Of a DNA stretch of 64,000 nt, positions 1-9,932 are shown in pieces. How positions within the stretch are numbered: the stretch's first letter is position 1; the number at the start of each line of letters is the position of its first letter. The notes under the pieces were generated by a model. It ran no database searches and had not been told where the DNA came from. It saw only the letters and a program-made list of their open reading frames with translations. The position numbers and the translations under genes are program-made. The DNA comes from Branchiostoma lanceolatum (Eukaryota > Chordata > Leptocardii > Amphioxiformes > Branchiostomatidae), in NCBI RefSeq assembly GCF_035083965.1, contig NC_089738.1, positions 15,650,734-15,714,733 on the forward strand, in the 5' to 3' direction.

Positions 1-537
1 AACGGTGCCGTCCCTCAGGTCAGCTCTCTGAACTAGCACATAATATAGTCTTAAGTGGTGTATGACATTGTATGTTTTACATAACAGACCCATGGTCTTC
101 TGCAACATGCCTATAAACAATATAGACTCTGAGTCACTTTACAGTATCATATTTATTTAAAGTGATGTAGAGTTCGCAAGAAAAAAAGAAAGAGTTAGAG
201 TCCTTCCCACACCATAATTATGTTGTGCATTTATATGGTTGCATCCATCTACGTCTCTATAGCCCTTGGGCCACACAGTTGTGCTATCACTACCGAAGGG
301 CGCTAGTCCACTAGTGGTGTGTGGTCACCTATCATGCTCTTTCTGCTGAGCGCTAAGCAAAGAAAGCAGTATGTTCCAAAGTCTTTGGTATGATCCACTG
401 CGGGATTTAAAATGTTCATATAGTCAGTGAGACTATCATTACCTGCTGAACAGTTGCATTGTAAGACTTACAGTAAGTCTTGTAACAAACAAGAATCAAA
501 TTTACAACCAGTATCTTTAAAATTTACTACCCAGCAG

Positions 538-1943
538 GAAACATTACCGCCTGGTGCCACACCCCCAAAAGGCAGACCTCCAAGCGGGCGCAAGCGTACG
601 GGATCCATCGGAGGCGTGCTCGCTGACAACACGATACCCCCCAGTCTGAGGAGGGGCATGGCGATCACGGGACACAGCATCGGGATCACGTCGCCCAGGA
701 CACTGACCAGTGGATCAGCCAGCCGGCCGGGGACACAGACCCCTCGCACTAACCCTGCCAGTAGAATGTCTGTACACACAGGTGGGTGGAGGGCCAGTAC
801 GTACAACTTTGCAGCACTCGCTTAGTACTCGTGTCTCCCTCTCACAAATATGAAATAGTACTGTACTAACAGTACTATAGGTTGATTGTTGTAATTTGAA
901 GCAGGATAAAGCTTTGTTAGACCCCTTGCACCAACCTTGCCAGTAGAATGTCTGTTCATGCAGGTGGGTGGAGGGGCCGGGGTGGTACATTTGTCTGAAA
1001 ACTCTGAATGTTATGAAATTTTATGAAATTATTTCTTTGGCATGCAGTTTCAATAGATGATAGCAAAGTATATAATGAATGCTTCTTTCCCATGCATACA
1101 AGCTCAGTATTATGATATGGAAAGATGCTTGAAACTTGAGTTTTGCCACACTTTTGAAAGCCACTAGAATTTAGAAAGCCTTAAAGTTTACATATTCTGT
1201 TTTGTCGACACCTTAGTAAATGCTCATACCAAATTTCATAACAAATCCAACCCTAGCTTAAAGCTTCTTGAGTTACGCTGTTAAAGCACAAAACCCTAGG
1301 CTACACAAAGACCACACAATACAGAAAACATTGCCCTCTTTGCAAAGGTAAAGACTGATTCAGAAGTGTATCTCTTGAACTCTGAAGTTGGGTTCATTCT
1401 ACATTCATGAGTAAAGAAAGCATACAGCTCTGAAATTCTGTTATGTTGATTGCTACCTATATATAACGTTGTTCTTTGAAGCAGGTTCCAGCTTTGTCTG
1501 ACTCCATACCATTGTTTCCTGCAGGAAAGAGTGGATACACCCACGCAGCCACATGCCCCCAGTCTGGCACTATGAAGACCACCGACCCTCTTACCTCCTC
1601 ACCAAACGGACCTATGGCCAGGCCGACCAACATCTCCTTCTCTGCTAATGGCCACAAGGCCCTCCCAAGCCCGGAAAGCCAACGGCAGATGGAAATTCCC
1701 GCTCCGACTCCCGAGCCCGAGCTTCCCGACCAACAGGTCCCCCGAAACTCCGCACCGTCCGTTCGCGTGCCCCTGCCGACCGCGAGAACTGTCAGCTCGG
1801 GAAAGAAATGCGACTCCAGTACCCAGTACTCCGTCGTTCACAGCGAGACCGTGGATTTGGAGAGCCTGGCGCAGGGTCGGGAGAGTAACATGGATGTTTA
1901 TCCCAGCGTGGCGGAGGAAGTGGAGGAAATGGACACTGGGTAG
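538..1943 (+). CDS. Unidentified protein, last two coding exons (partial)
   Basis: Exons 538..781 and 1525..1943 (TAG stop). The first follows a CAG acceptor and ends at a GTGGGT donor; the second follows the pyrimidine tract and CAG at 1522-1524. One base carried over completes a Gly codon, so the frame runs on (SVHTG|KSGYTH). The visible C-terminus is about 220 residues, low complexity and probably disordered: rich in Pro, Ser, Thr, Arg and Gly, basic at first (GRKRTGSIGG), then Pro/Ser rich, and acidic at the end (AEEVEEMDTG). No membrane segment or known domain is visible. Upstream exons lie outside the window or were not recognised, and the 5' edge of the first exon is uncertain. I do not recognise the family; a cytoplasmic regulatory tail of a larger protein is one guess. 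An AATAAA follows the stop by 77 bases. Confidence 0.6.
735..985 (+). repeat. Duplicated exon end with splice donor
   Basis: The last ~45 bases of the exon ending at 781, plus its donor and ~20 intron bases (about 735-800), recur at about 915-985 with scattered changes. The second copy keeps the segment CCAGTAGAATGTCTG and the donor-like AGGTGGGTGGAGGG. It could act as an alternative or decoy donor. Its coding value is unknown. Confidence 0.6.
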
Positions 1944-2560
1944 TGCTGCTACAGTAACTGCACAATGTACTTATCCCAAATGTACATTTGTAAGAATATA
2001 ACTAGGATGATTAAACATAAATAAACCTTTTTTTCATCAAGTGGAGGAGATGGACACTGGATAGTGCTGCTACAGTAACTGCACAATGTACTTACTTATC
2101 CAAAATGTACATTTGTAAGAATATAACTAGGATGATTAAACATAAAGAAAACCTTTTCTTTCATCAAGTGAAGGAAACGAACACTGAATAGTGCTGCTAC
2201 AGTAACTGCACAATGTACTTACTTACTGAAAATGTACATTTGTAAGAATATGACTGGCATTGGAGGATAAAATATAAAGAAAACCTTTTGCTTTCATCAA
2301 GTGGAGGAAGTGAAGGACATGGACACTGGATAGTGCTACTGCACAATGTACATACATTTTGTTTTGTACTTAATCCAAAATGTCAGAATATAACTAGGAA
2401 GAGATGAAACATAAAGAAAACCTTTTTCTTTCATCAAGTTGAGGAAATGGACACTGGATAGTGCTGCTACTGCACAATGTACATATTACTTATCCAAAAT
2501 GTCAGAATATTGCTGGGAGGATAAAAAATTATAAAAGGAAACCCTTTGCTTTCATTAAAG
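1918..2560 (+). repeat. Five-copy tandem repeat made from a gene's 3' end
   Basis: Units of about 120-138 bases start near 1918, 2039, 2166, 2299 and 2437. Each opens with AAGTGGAGGA-like sequence, continues ATGGACACTGGATAGTGCTGCTAC, and ends with an AACC(T)n..TTTCATCA tract. Unit 1 holds the real last codons, the TAG stop and the only intact AATAAA (2020..2025); later units read CATAAAGAAA there. The array is therefore a duplicated coding terminus plus 3' UTR. Confidence 0.85.
2020..2025 (+). promoter_or_regulatory. Polyadenylation signal AATAAA
   Basis: AATAAA lies 77 bases after the TAG at 1941-1943, in the first unit of the tandem array. It probably marks the 3' end of the upstream gene. 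Confidence 0.5.
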
Positions 2561-4394
2561 TATCAAGATGTGATGAAACATGGAAAAAAAGACAATGGTG
2601 AGACCAACAGACTGCTGTTGCTGCTAAGACTTGGTCATGCATTAAGTCACCTCACTTTCATACAGGACTGGTGCCAAGTAGAATGAATGCCTCCACCCCT
2701 GAGGCGTCGCCAAAAATGTACTAAAAAATATGCTTTTGGAAACTGTAGAACTAGATGCATTGTAAAAATGAGTGGACAAATGAGGTTGATTTGCACAAGA
2801 GCACTCATTTGCATTTGATGCTTGTCAAAATGTTGATGACAGCATATGAAAGTTTCTGATTTATAGTAGTCAAAAGTGGTGTGGCAGTGCATTTCACAAT
2901 TATGGTGTCAAACGGTATATAAGTCATAAATATTGTTCTCTTTGCAACTGAAGTTTTTGGTCAGGCTTAGCCTGAAATTTCCTTTCACTATTCAAACTTG
3001 TTTTATATGTCATGAGTTAGAGCTCGAGGAATTGGGTACACTATTGTGGGGTGGATTGAGGATGGGTGAATACCCTTTTGTGCTGCTTAGTAACCCTAGG
3101 AGTCAAGCCATATATTGTATACTATAAGCCACAAGGCAAATGCTGCTAGAACTTACATTTGTATTGGGAAGTCAGGCAGAAAAATGTTGTACTTAAATGT
3201 GAGACTTTGCCAAAAGTATGTGTACAAGGAAGATTTTCAGTCCTGCTTTGAATTATTATTGACTTTCACTCACAGCAACATTTGCGTATGTCTTACTAAT
3301 AATCATTGTCAAGATATGAATCATTATTGGCAATGCAATACAATACAGCACATGTATTCGTACTTTTTATTTGAAAGCCAGCTGAGATTTTAAGAGTTTG
3401 TTAGTCTATCTAAGATCTTATGCAAGACAATTAACTTGGGACGACCCTACTAGTACACATTTCCACACAAACTGTCAAGTGTCAACAATGTGCTAGAGCT
3501 TATTGTTTTGTAAACACGTACAAGCCTTTGTTATTCTTTCTCAGTTGTTTTAGTGACGCATGACGTCTGTAAGGAAGTATTTCTTAAATGGAGAATATAT
3601 CATGCCTACATGTTTGAATGCAGCACAACACATGTTTACTAGATGTTAGAACAGTGTGGATGTCTTTTAAAAAGTTCAGAATAAACTTAAAGGTTCTGTC
3701 AATGATTACCTTCGCAAGGTTATGTTTTCTGTTGTGCCATGTTGGAGTGCCACTGGCTGTGTTCTGAGTTTGCCATGGTTGAGTGGCTGTGTTCTTGGTT
3801 TGCCATGGTTGAGTGACTGTGGTCTGGGTGTGCCATGGTTGAGTGACTGGTCTGGGTGTGCATGGATGTCAACGGCGTAACTCGTGAAGCTGTCAATGGA
3901 TCTTTAAGATATTTGGTGGGTGAGTAGGGGTTGTACAAATGTAGAAAGGAAGGTCAAGTTTAAAGTGGGTCACCTGGCATTTTCCTACGTATGGTAGCGG
4001 GCTGTATGTGACGTGTCTTTGTATGTGCCTGGACAAGTTGGTGGATAGGTAGGGATCGAAAAAAGGAAGGTCAAGTTTGATAATGTCTTGGGGCATTTGT
4101 GCTTGAGTCAGATGCACATAAAAAGTCTAGTATCCTGCAAAATCAAACTACACTTAGTACATAACACCTTAAAGGAAAGCACCACAGGATCTTGAAACCA
4201 TTATTTTCCAGTAGATTTTAATATGAACAGGTAACACATAGCCACCCCTATATCCAAGTGGGCAACACCCACCCACATTAACAAGTGTATTCAACCAAGG
4301 AGGGTAAATACACAATGTACACAAGGCCTTGTGTATCTAACCTCTTTGGCTAGACATAAGTGTTTGAAGACATGCCTGAGAATGAGCCCTTCAA
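2561..4394. other. No gene recognised; short GTTGAGTG minisatellite
   Basis: Open frames here are short and compositionally unremarkable, and none joins through splice sites to a recognisable protein. About 3735-3865 holds an imperfect tandem repeat of 30-39 bases with core TGCCATGGTTGAGTG (three to four copies). Confidence 0.5.
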
Positions 4395-4567
4395 CCTGTA
4401 CGCACTGTACACACCATGACATGGCAATTTACAACCTACCTGCAGTACATACAGAAACTTCTGGGTGATGACAGTGGCCTGCTTGTACCAGGGCAGGTTG
4501 CAAACCTGGCTGGCAACAGGAAGAACTGGAAGCTTCTTACAGTCGCCTGCGTTGCAGCCGACCAATG
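4395..4567 (+). mobile_element. Retroelement-like C-terminal coding fragment
   Basis: One frame reads TYLQYIQKLLGDDSGLLVPG and then NRKNWKLLTVACVAADQ before a TGA at 4565-4567, followed by a (GAT)n run. A hydrophobic or basic WKxLTVAC-type ending on a uORF-less fragment resembles the C-termini of LINE-type polyproteins I have seen in lancelet DNA. No reverse transcriptase core is present. An exon of an unknown host gene is the alternative. Confidence 0.3.
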
Positions 4568-4569
4568 AT

Positions 4570-5640
4570 GATGATGATCTCTTTGAAAAAGCATCAATAA
4601 ACAGTGTCTCTGTTGACCTATATGTTTCGAGGAAGTCCAAGGTACGTGTAGGACAACTAAAGTCTCAGGTAAGGACTTAACAATGGGTACTAGCAGTCAG
4701 TCTATCTTTCACATTGATGCTGGAATTTCCATTTGATAGGATGAAGATATAAAAGTATTGACCTTGCTTTCTTGTGGACTTTTGGGCAATGTTTCTAATG
4801 GTGTCTTAGAGTTAGAAAAGTGAAATGGCCTGACACCGAAATTTGATAATTTCCTGGGTTCGCCATGACATACTCGACATCCTTTTGTTTGTTAGCGGTT
4901 TGTGGAATGTAGTTAAATTGATAGAAGGACAAAAACAATAGGAAAGGGTCAGGTTTTGACGTACATATCATTAAGTGGAACATGAGAATAGATAGATTAT
5001 ATGACAAGGCAGACATATACTCAGAACATGCGGTCAGATTGTCTAAAGTATGTTAACCCAAACGGTTCCCAGATTATTACACACGACACTCTCTGTCTAT
5101 TCATGTTGTGACATAAAGTAAATCTTCTCCTTATTAGGAAATGCTGTATCTTTGAAGGTGTAGAGCATGCAGGTAGGTACTTTAACAACATGTGTTGTAG
5201 AGTGTCGTGGGAATGTTTAGATTAAACAAGAGTTCGGAGACCTCATACCTCTATGAAATGAGCCTTTGTAGATTTATTGTTTTATCTTGTCTCAGCAAAC
5301 TTATCGTAGGTGGTAAGCATTCTGTTCTTCTTGGATAGACACAGATAGATAGAATATGTTTGCCATCACATTCGAGCTATTTAAACATGGCCTAAAGAAA
5401 TCTTTGGGTTCAAATTTGGGGACAGTATCACAGCGCCCCCTATCATATCATGAATATATTGCAAGCTTTCAGCTGTATATATGATTTAATATTTGAGAGA
5501 TCCAAAAATGTTCACTGATCATGAATACAAATTGGGACACCAACATGGCAGAAAAGTAATAACTTTTAATAAGCATGAGAGTTCATCTCAGTTCATCAAT
5601 CAAAATTCCAGTGAGTCAAATTCTTTGAGTTGGAGAATAG
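4570..5640. other. No gene recognised
   Basis: No spliceable coding sequence or clear repeat was found. The stretch lies between the upstream gene and the 3' end of the minus-strand TMEM256 gene. Confidence 0.4.
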
Positions 5641-5646
5641 TTTATT
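5641..5646 (-). promoter_or_regulatory. Candidate polyadenylation signal of TMEM256 gene
   Basis: The plus strand reads TTTATT, so the minus strand reads AATAAA, about 210 bases past the stop at 5857. The interval is rich in GTACAGGT-like short repeats (about 5665-5815). Confidence 0.4.
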
Positions 5647-5856
5647 TTTTCATTCCAGCAATGTAAAGTTGTACATGTGTACCTGTACACCTGTACAGCA
5701 CCAGTAAAATCAACTATGTACAGGCCCAAAATACCTGAACCTGTAGTTTAGGTACAGATCCAGACCTGTTTATACCTGTACCTTCACCTAAAATTTGTTT
5801 AGGTACAGCTCTACACTACAGCAATGTGAAACTGTGAAAGCGCTGTCAAACATTTG

Positions 5857-8261
5857 TTAGAGAGCCACACAGAGCCAGCCGGCTATGAGCATCATCCCTC
5901 CGATGGGAGTTATCTTCGCAGCGGACTGCATCTCGAACAGCGAGCTCAGGTAACACCCTCCACTGAACAGGAGCATCCCACCGCCCAGCAGGGAGCCCAC
6001 CTGGAGAAGCAGGGTTGATGAAAAGAAAAAAATTGTAACCTTCTTATCATATACCCTGTTTCTATCGGCCGTTGGTTGGGCCTGTGGTCGGAAAAAGGGA
6101 CATAAAAGAACTTTATTGCACGGCAATTGTACACGGTACAATACTACAATGTATGGCAACGACTATCAAAATATGATACAAAATAGAGGTATGGAATAAA
6201 ACTTGCCATCCTAATCACTATTACAATAAGGGCTAGCATAAGTGATGTATGGTTTCAGTTGGTGTGAATTAACCTTTACTAGTAACACACTGAAGTAGCT
6301 GTTTGGCACCCTATTCTCTGTTTAGTTTACAGAGTTAAGCAGCAGGGAGAAGGTTTATGAAAAGAAATGTAATGATGTGACTGAATCAGATTCTGTCTGT
6401 CGGTGATCAACACTTGATGAAGACCTTACTGAATATTTGTTTTGCATAAGTTGATGAGATCTGCAGTTAAGTACCAACTTTGAAACAACTTTCAACATAA
6501 GTCAGGATCATGCAAGGATCAAGCAAAACTACACAAGAACATAAGTTACAAGTAAGTGCATAAATGCCCATTTAAAACCCTTAAGCTGCCAGTCCCGCCG
6601 GGTGTTTCACGGGTTTCATGAGGGAGGTCAGGGGTCGAACATTTTTGATTTTTACTTGGCTAAAAAACCTGGCAGCTTAAGGGTTAAGTCAGCAAGTATT
6701 CAGAAAGTGTCAAGCGATGTATGAGTATTACATTTACATCAAGTTACATCTTAAGACTAGTTAAGTACGGTATGAAGCACACAATTTGTTTAGGGGGAGA
6801 TACGCATAAGTTTTCAAGAAAGAAGTACATCCACTAAAAATGACTGACCAGCAGTGGCCTGCGTGTGAGAGGGACCGCCAACAGGGCCACGCTGTGCAGG
6901 AGGTGGTATCTGTTGCCTGTGTCAAATGTCTGGAAGAGAAGAGAACTTAAAGATTTTTTTTTCAATCAACGATTTTTACAATTTTTACCAATTTCTTTCC
7001 CATATTAGGCTTAGTGAGTGAAAGCAGTCTTGGTTCAGTGTCTGTCACCATATATGATATACATGTAAATTGTGTCATTGGCATTTGGTAATGATGATTG
7101 GCATGAATTGCCCAAGCCAGTTGGTCACATAGGATTTACCCAAGATCTTACTCTGCCCCAGGTATGCCTTTGGGCCTGTCAGTTGAGAGCAAGATAATAA
7201 TGAAAAGTATCCACCAAAAATGACAAAATCTGAGTTCGAACGTATCGTAGTAAACCTAGACATAAAACAAAGCAGCGTAGCTTTAGGTACTCACATTCTT
7301 CTCCCCAAGGTCTCCCCGGAATGCTGGAAAACATTGATTAACAATTTTTCACTCTTCGTGATAATCAGACCTAACTCCGCAGAAGTAATTTTTCTAATTA
7401 AAGGGAAACCTGACTCCTCGGTACTAAGGTAGTAGGTCTAAACTTAAGTCATGTGAGTAGAAATGAGGGCCTGCGTGGGGGGGTCCTGACAACGCTCTAC
7501 GCTAAATTCGGAGGGCTGGCTACGTAATACGCTAAATTCAGAAAGCCTCCCTACGCTCTTCACTAAATTCACAAAAGCCTCCCTACGCTCTACGCTAAAT
7601 TATGGAGTGGTCGGCAACGCTCTATGTTAAATTAAAACGGCCGATTACGCTCTACGTAAAAGGGGCATGCAGGCCCTCAGAAATGAGTATTTCAGCGATT
7701 CCAGGACTGACTTATCTTTACTTCCTTTAAATTTTTAGCCGGGACCTTTATGATAAGTAAAGTACAGTAGAGTTTTCGGCAAGGTAGGACTAGCTAATGT
7801 ATAAGACTGCAAGTAAAAGAAGCCCTCCAACAGTCGCCGCGGCTATCACCACAGTATCTATTGTGCGGATTGCGGAGTCTAACTCGCTATATCGGTATCG
7901 GGGGGTTGTTGTAGAATTTCTCTGGGGACATGTTCGCCTTATAGCCGACGAGTTTGCCTGTGTAGGCCATGGAAACAGTCTGGCATCTAGCCTATTAGAT
8001 TTAGGGCTCTTTCAGTTGGTTTCTGTCGTGGTTTCGCTCGGTTATGAGGGAGGGGGGTCGGCCGGAGAGACGGGCGGAATTTCCGGACAAGTTTCCGACT
8101 TTACACGAAAATAACATTCCATGGTTTGACTTCATATCGTATAACCTATATCATAGGTATAATCTGCACGAACCATGGGCCCCATAGGCGCCTAACGCCA
8201 CGGCTAGGGCACCAGAAACACCGGCGATCCGGACAAACAATTCGGGAACAGCGGCAGCCAT
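5857..8261 (-). CDS. TMEM256: TMEM256 homologue (DUF423 family small membrane protein)
   Basis: Four exons: 8261..8174, 7323..7295, 6929..6849 and 6000..5857, all with GT/AG borders. Total 342 bases, 113 residues, the same length as human TMEM256. Exon 1 encodes the first hydrophobic stretch ending in the family signature GAYGAH. The 29-base exon 2 encodes AFRGDLGEKN. Exon 3 encodes TFDTGNRYHLLHSVALLAVP, matching the conserved F-D-x-x-N-x-x-H-x-L-H-S block. Exon 4 encodes two Gly-rich membrane segments ending in MLIAGWLCVAL. The family consists of small multi-pass membrane proteins from bacteria to animals with no firmly assigned activity. The start is the first ATG of a good hydrophobic N-terminus. 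Introns 1 and 3 each carry a small inverted-repeat transposon. The family assignment is secure; function is unknown. Confidence 0.93.
6586..6685. mobile_element. 100-bp MITE with perfect 17-bp inverted ends
   Basis: The left end AACCCTTAAGCTGCCAG is repeated exactly, inverted, as CTGGCAGCTTAAGGGTT at the right end, enclosing 66 bases of unrelated sequence. The element lies in TMEM256 intron 3. Flanks are T/A rich; a TTAA-type target site is possible but not clear. Confidence 0.75.
7465..7678. mobile_element. 214-bp MITE, GAGGGCCTGC ends, 6-bp target duplication
   Basis: The element begins GAGGGCCTGCGTG and ends GCATGCAGGCCCTC (inverted), flanked on both sides by AGAAAT (7459-7464 and 7679-7684). 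Inside, a CTACGCTCTACGCTAAATT-type unit is repeated several times. A second member of the same family is at 13168..13386. Confidence 0.85.
7791..8011 (-). other. Open frame ending in a hydrophobic segment (doubtful exon)
   Basis: On the minus strand, inside TMEM256 intron 1, about 73 codons are open between TGA and TAG with no ATG. They read a Ser/Thr/Arg-rich part, then DSAIRTIDTVVIAAATVGG and LLLLAVLYIS, which looks like a single membrane-spanning tail. An acceptor-like GAAAG precedes it. It could be the last exon of a small nested membrane protein or chance. A 105-codon plus-strand frame overlaps it, and neither is convincing. Confidence 0.2.
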
Positions 8262-9931
8262 CTTTGAATCTCGTACTCAGAGCCCCGTGGGAAGGATACA
8301 AACATGATGAGATGTTTTAGTCACTTAGCTTTTTCCGCTAAGGCGCTAAGGTTCTTTATATCATTAAAGAAGGAAAGAAAAAATAATCGATGAATTGGTA
8401 ATCGTTTTTACTAGACATCATTTTATTTTCAACAAGCTGTTCTGGGACCGAGATTATCAATATTTGACCCCTCTTTATCCTTGACCCCGAAGTTTTTATT
8501 CCTCTACGGGGATGGGCGAAAAAAATTGCAAAAATAAAATCATTCTGTAATTTTCCATTATTTGTTAAGCACTAAGAGGGAATACAATTAAACTAAACAA
8601 CCTGTGATTTAGTCATCGTGACAATAAGTGCTCTTTCCTTTATGGTTTAGTATTTAAGGAAAACTACCTTTGGAGAGAATGGTAGATTCCATTGCGGCAA
8701 TGTCTTTCTGTGCGAGATGCAAGCTGTTCATGTTCTGGTCATAAAAGTTCATGATCTTTGTCGATATGTGACGTAATTTGCAGACGTGTCCAGTGGGAGA
8801 TGGCACAGGGTGTCTTTACCACCTTGCCAGTGATAGGTAACGTTGGATAGAATCATTTTTTCTCATTACATAGCAGCATTATTATAAGCATATTAAATGT
8901 GGTCATATAGGTCAAGTGCATCACTTTTTGTGAGAATATGTTTGTCTGATGATGATGATGATGTGTGTGTGTGTGGGGGGGGGGGGGTATGGGTGACCTC
9001 TGGATGTAAAAATAATTGTGATAATATCTGGTATGTTGATAGGTGTTTAATACGGGCGTGGTGGTCAATGTTGCTTTATCCTTTATATATAATACTTAAG
9101 TAGTGACTCATAAGGTAGAGATCGTAGATGCTGCAATAACCTTGTGTTCTAAGCTTGTGTTAGTAAGGTAAACAACGGTGTGTGCTCAGCTCCAGTTCAG
9201 GTAGAGAAGAGATCGTATTACTTCAAGCTGTCTTTTTTAGAGTACTCCTTATTCCATATTCATGGTGGGCTATTCTAAGTGGTTACATAAGTGGAGGGGG
9301 TGCTAACAGCTATCTTACTTGTTGTAACAGTCAAGGGCGATTTTTGGCCTCCTGGTGACTGAATATGGTACTGCAGCAGAACTTCCTGTTTTTGTCTTTG
9401 GTCCTGGTCATACTACATTTGTAGATATTGCCTAGATGTCGGTCACGGTACAATCCTACATCACATCAGCCCTTCAGCATATTAGCTCTCATGGCAATTG
9501 GGCGTTCTGTGGTCTTGTTTAATAGCTATACAAATGAGCTGCGTTTTACTTTCCTCTTGCCGTGATTGGTTGCTAAAATCAGCTGCTAGCTTTAGATTAA
9601 TAGACGTGGTAGCTATAGCAGTTTGGCACTAGCCAGCCTCTTGTTCTTTCAAACCAACACATGGCTGCATAACCGCTGCTTCTCCTACTGAAATGGGTCA
9701 GTCCAACTATCTTTCTGCTCACCATGAATGAATTTATGTCACAGTACAGCTTTTGAATGAAGTGTAGAGTTATTGTAAGAATTGTACAGTTATTGAATGA
9801 ATTTTAATGAATTGTAAGGAATGCTCTGTCTCATTCCCCAATTCAGCCAGGAAAGGCTGCAATGGTATATGTCTGTTGTAAATAAATCAGTCATCATCAT
9901 CATTGATATTCTTTTGTTTTCCTCATGCTAG
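8262..9931. other. Divergent intergenic region with (GAT)n(GT)n(G)n microsatellite
   Basis: This separates the start of the minus-strand TMEM256 gene from the plus-strand sialyltransferase. It presumably contains both promoters, but I see no convincing TATA box or CpG-rich block. A compound microsatellite lies at about 8949-8989. The last ~90 bases (about 9841-9931) recur before the second sialyltransferase gene. Confidence 0.4.
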
Positions 9932-9932
9932 G

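Noticed and set aside
9903-9932. Upstream start for sialyltransferase A
   Set aside because: The in-frame codon at 9903 is TTG, and the stretch is a polypyrimidine tract ending in TAG just before ATG 9933, so it is intron.
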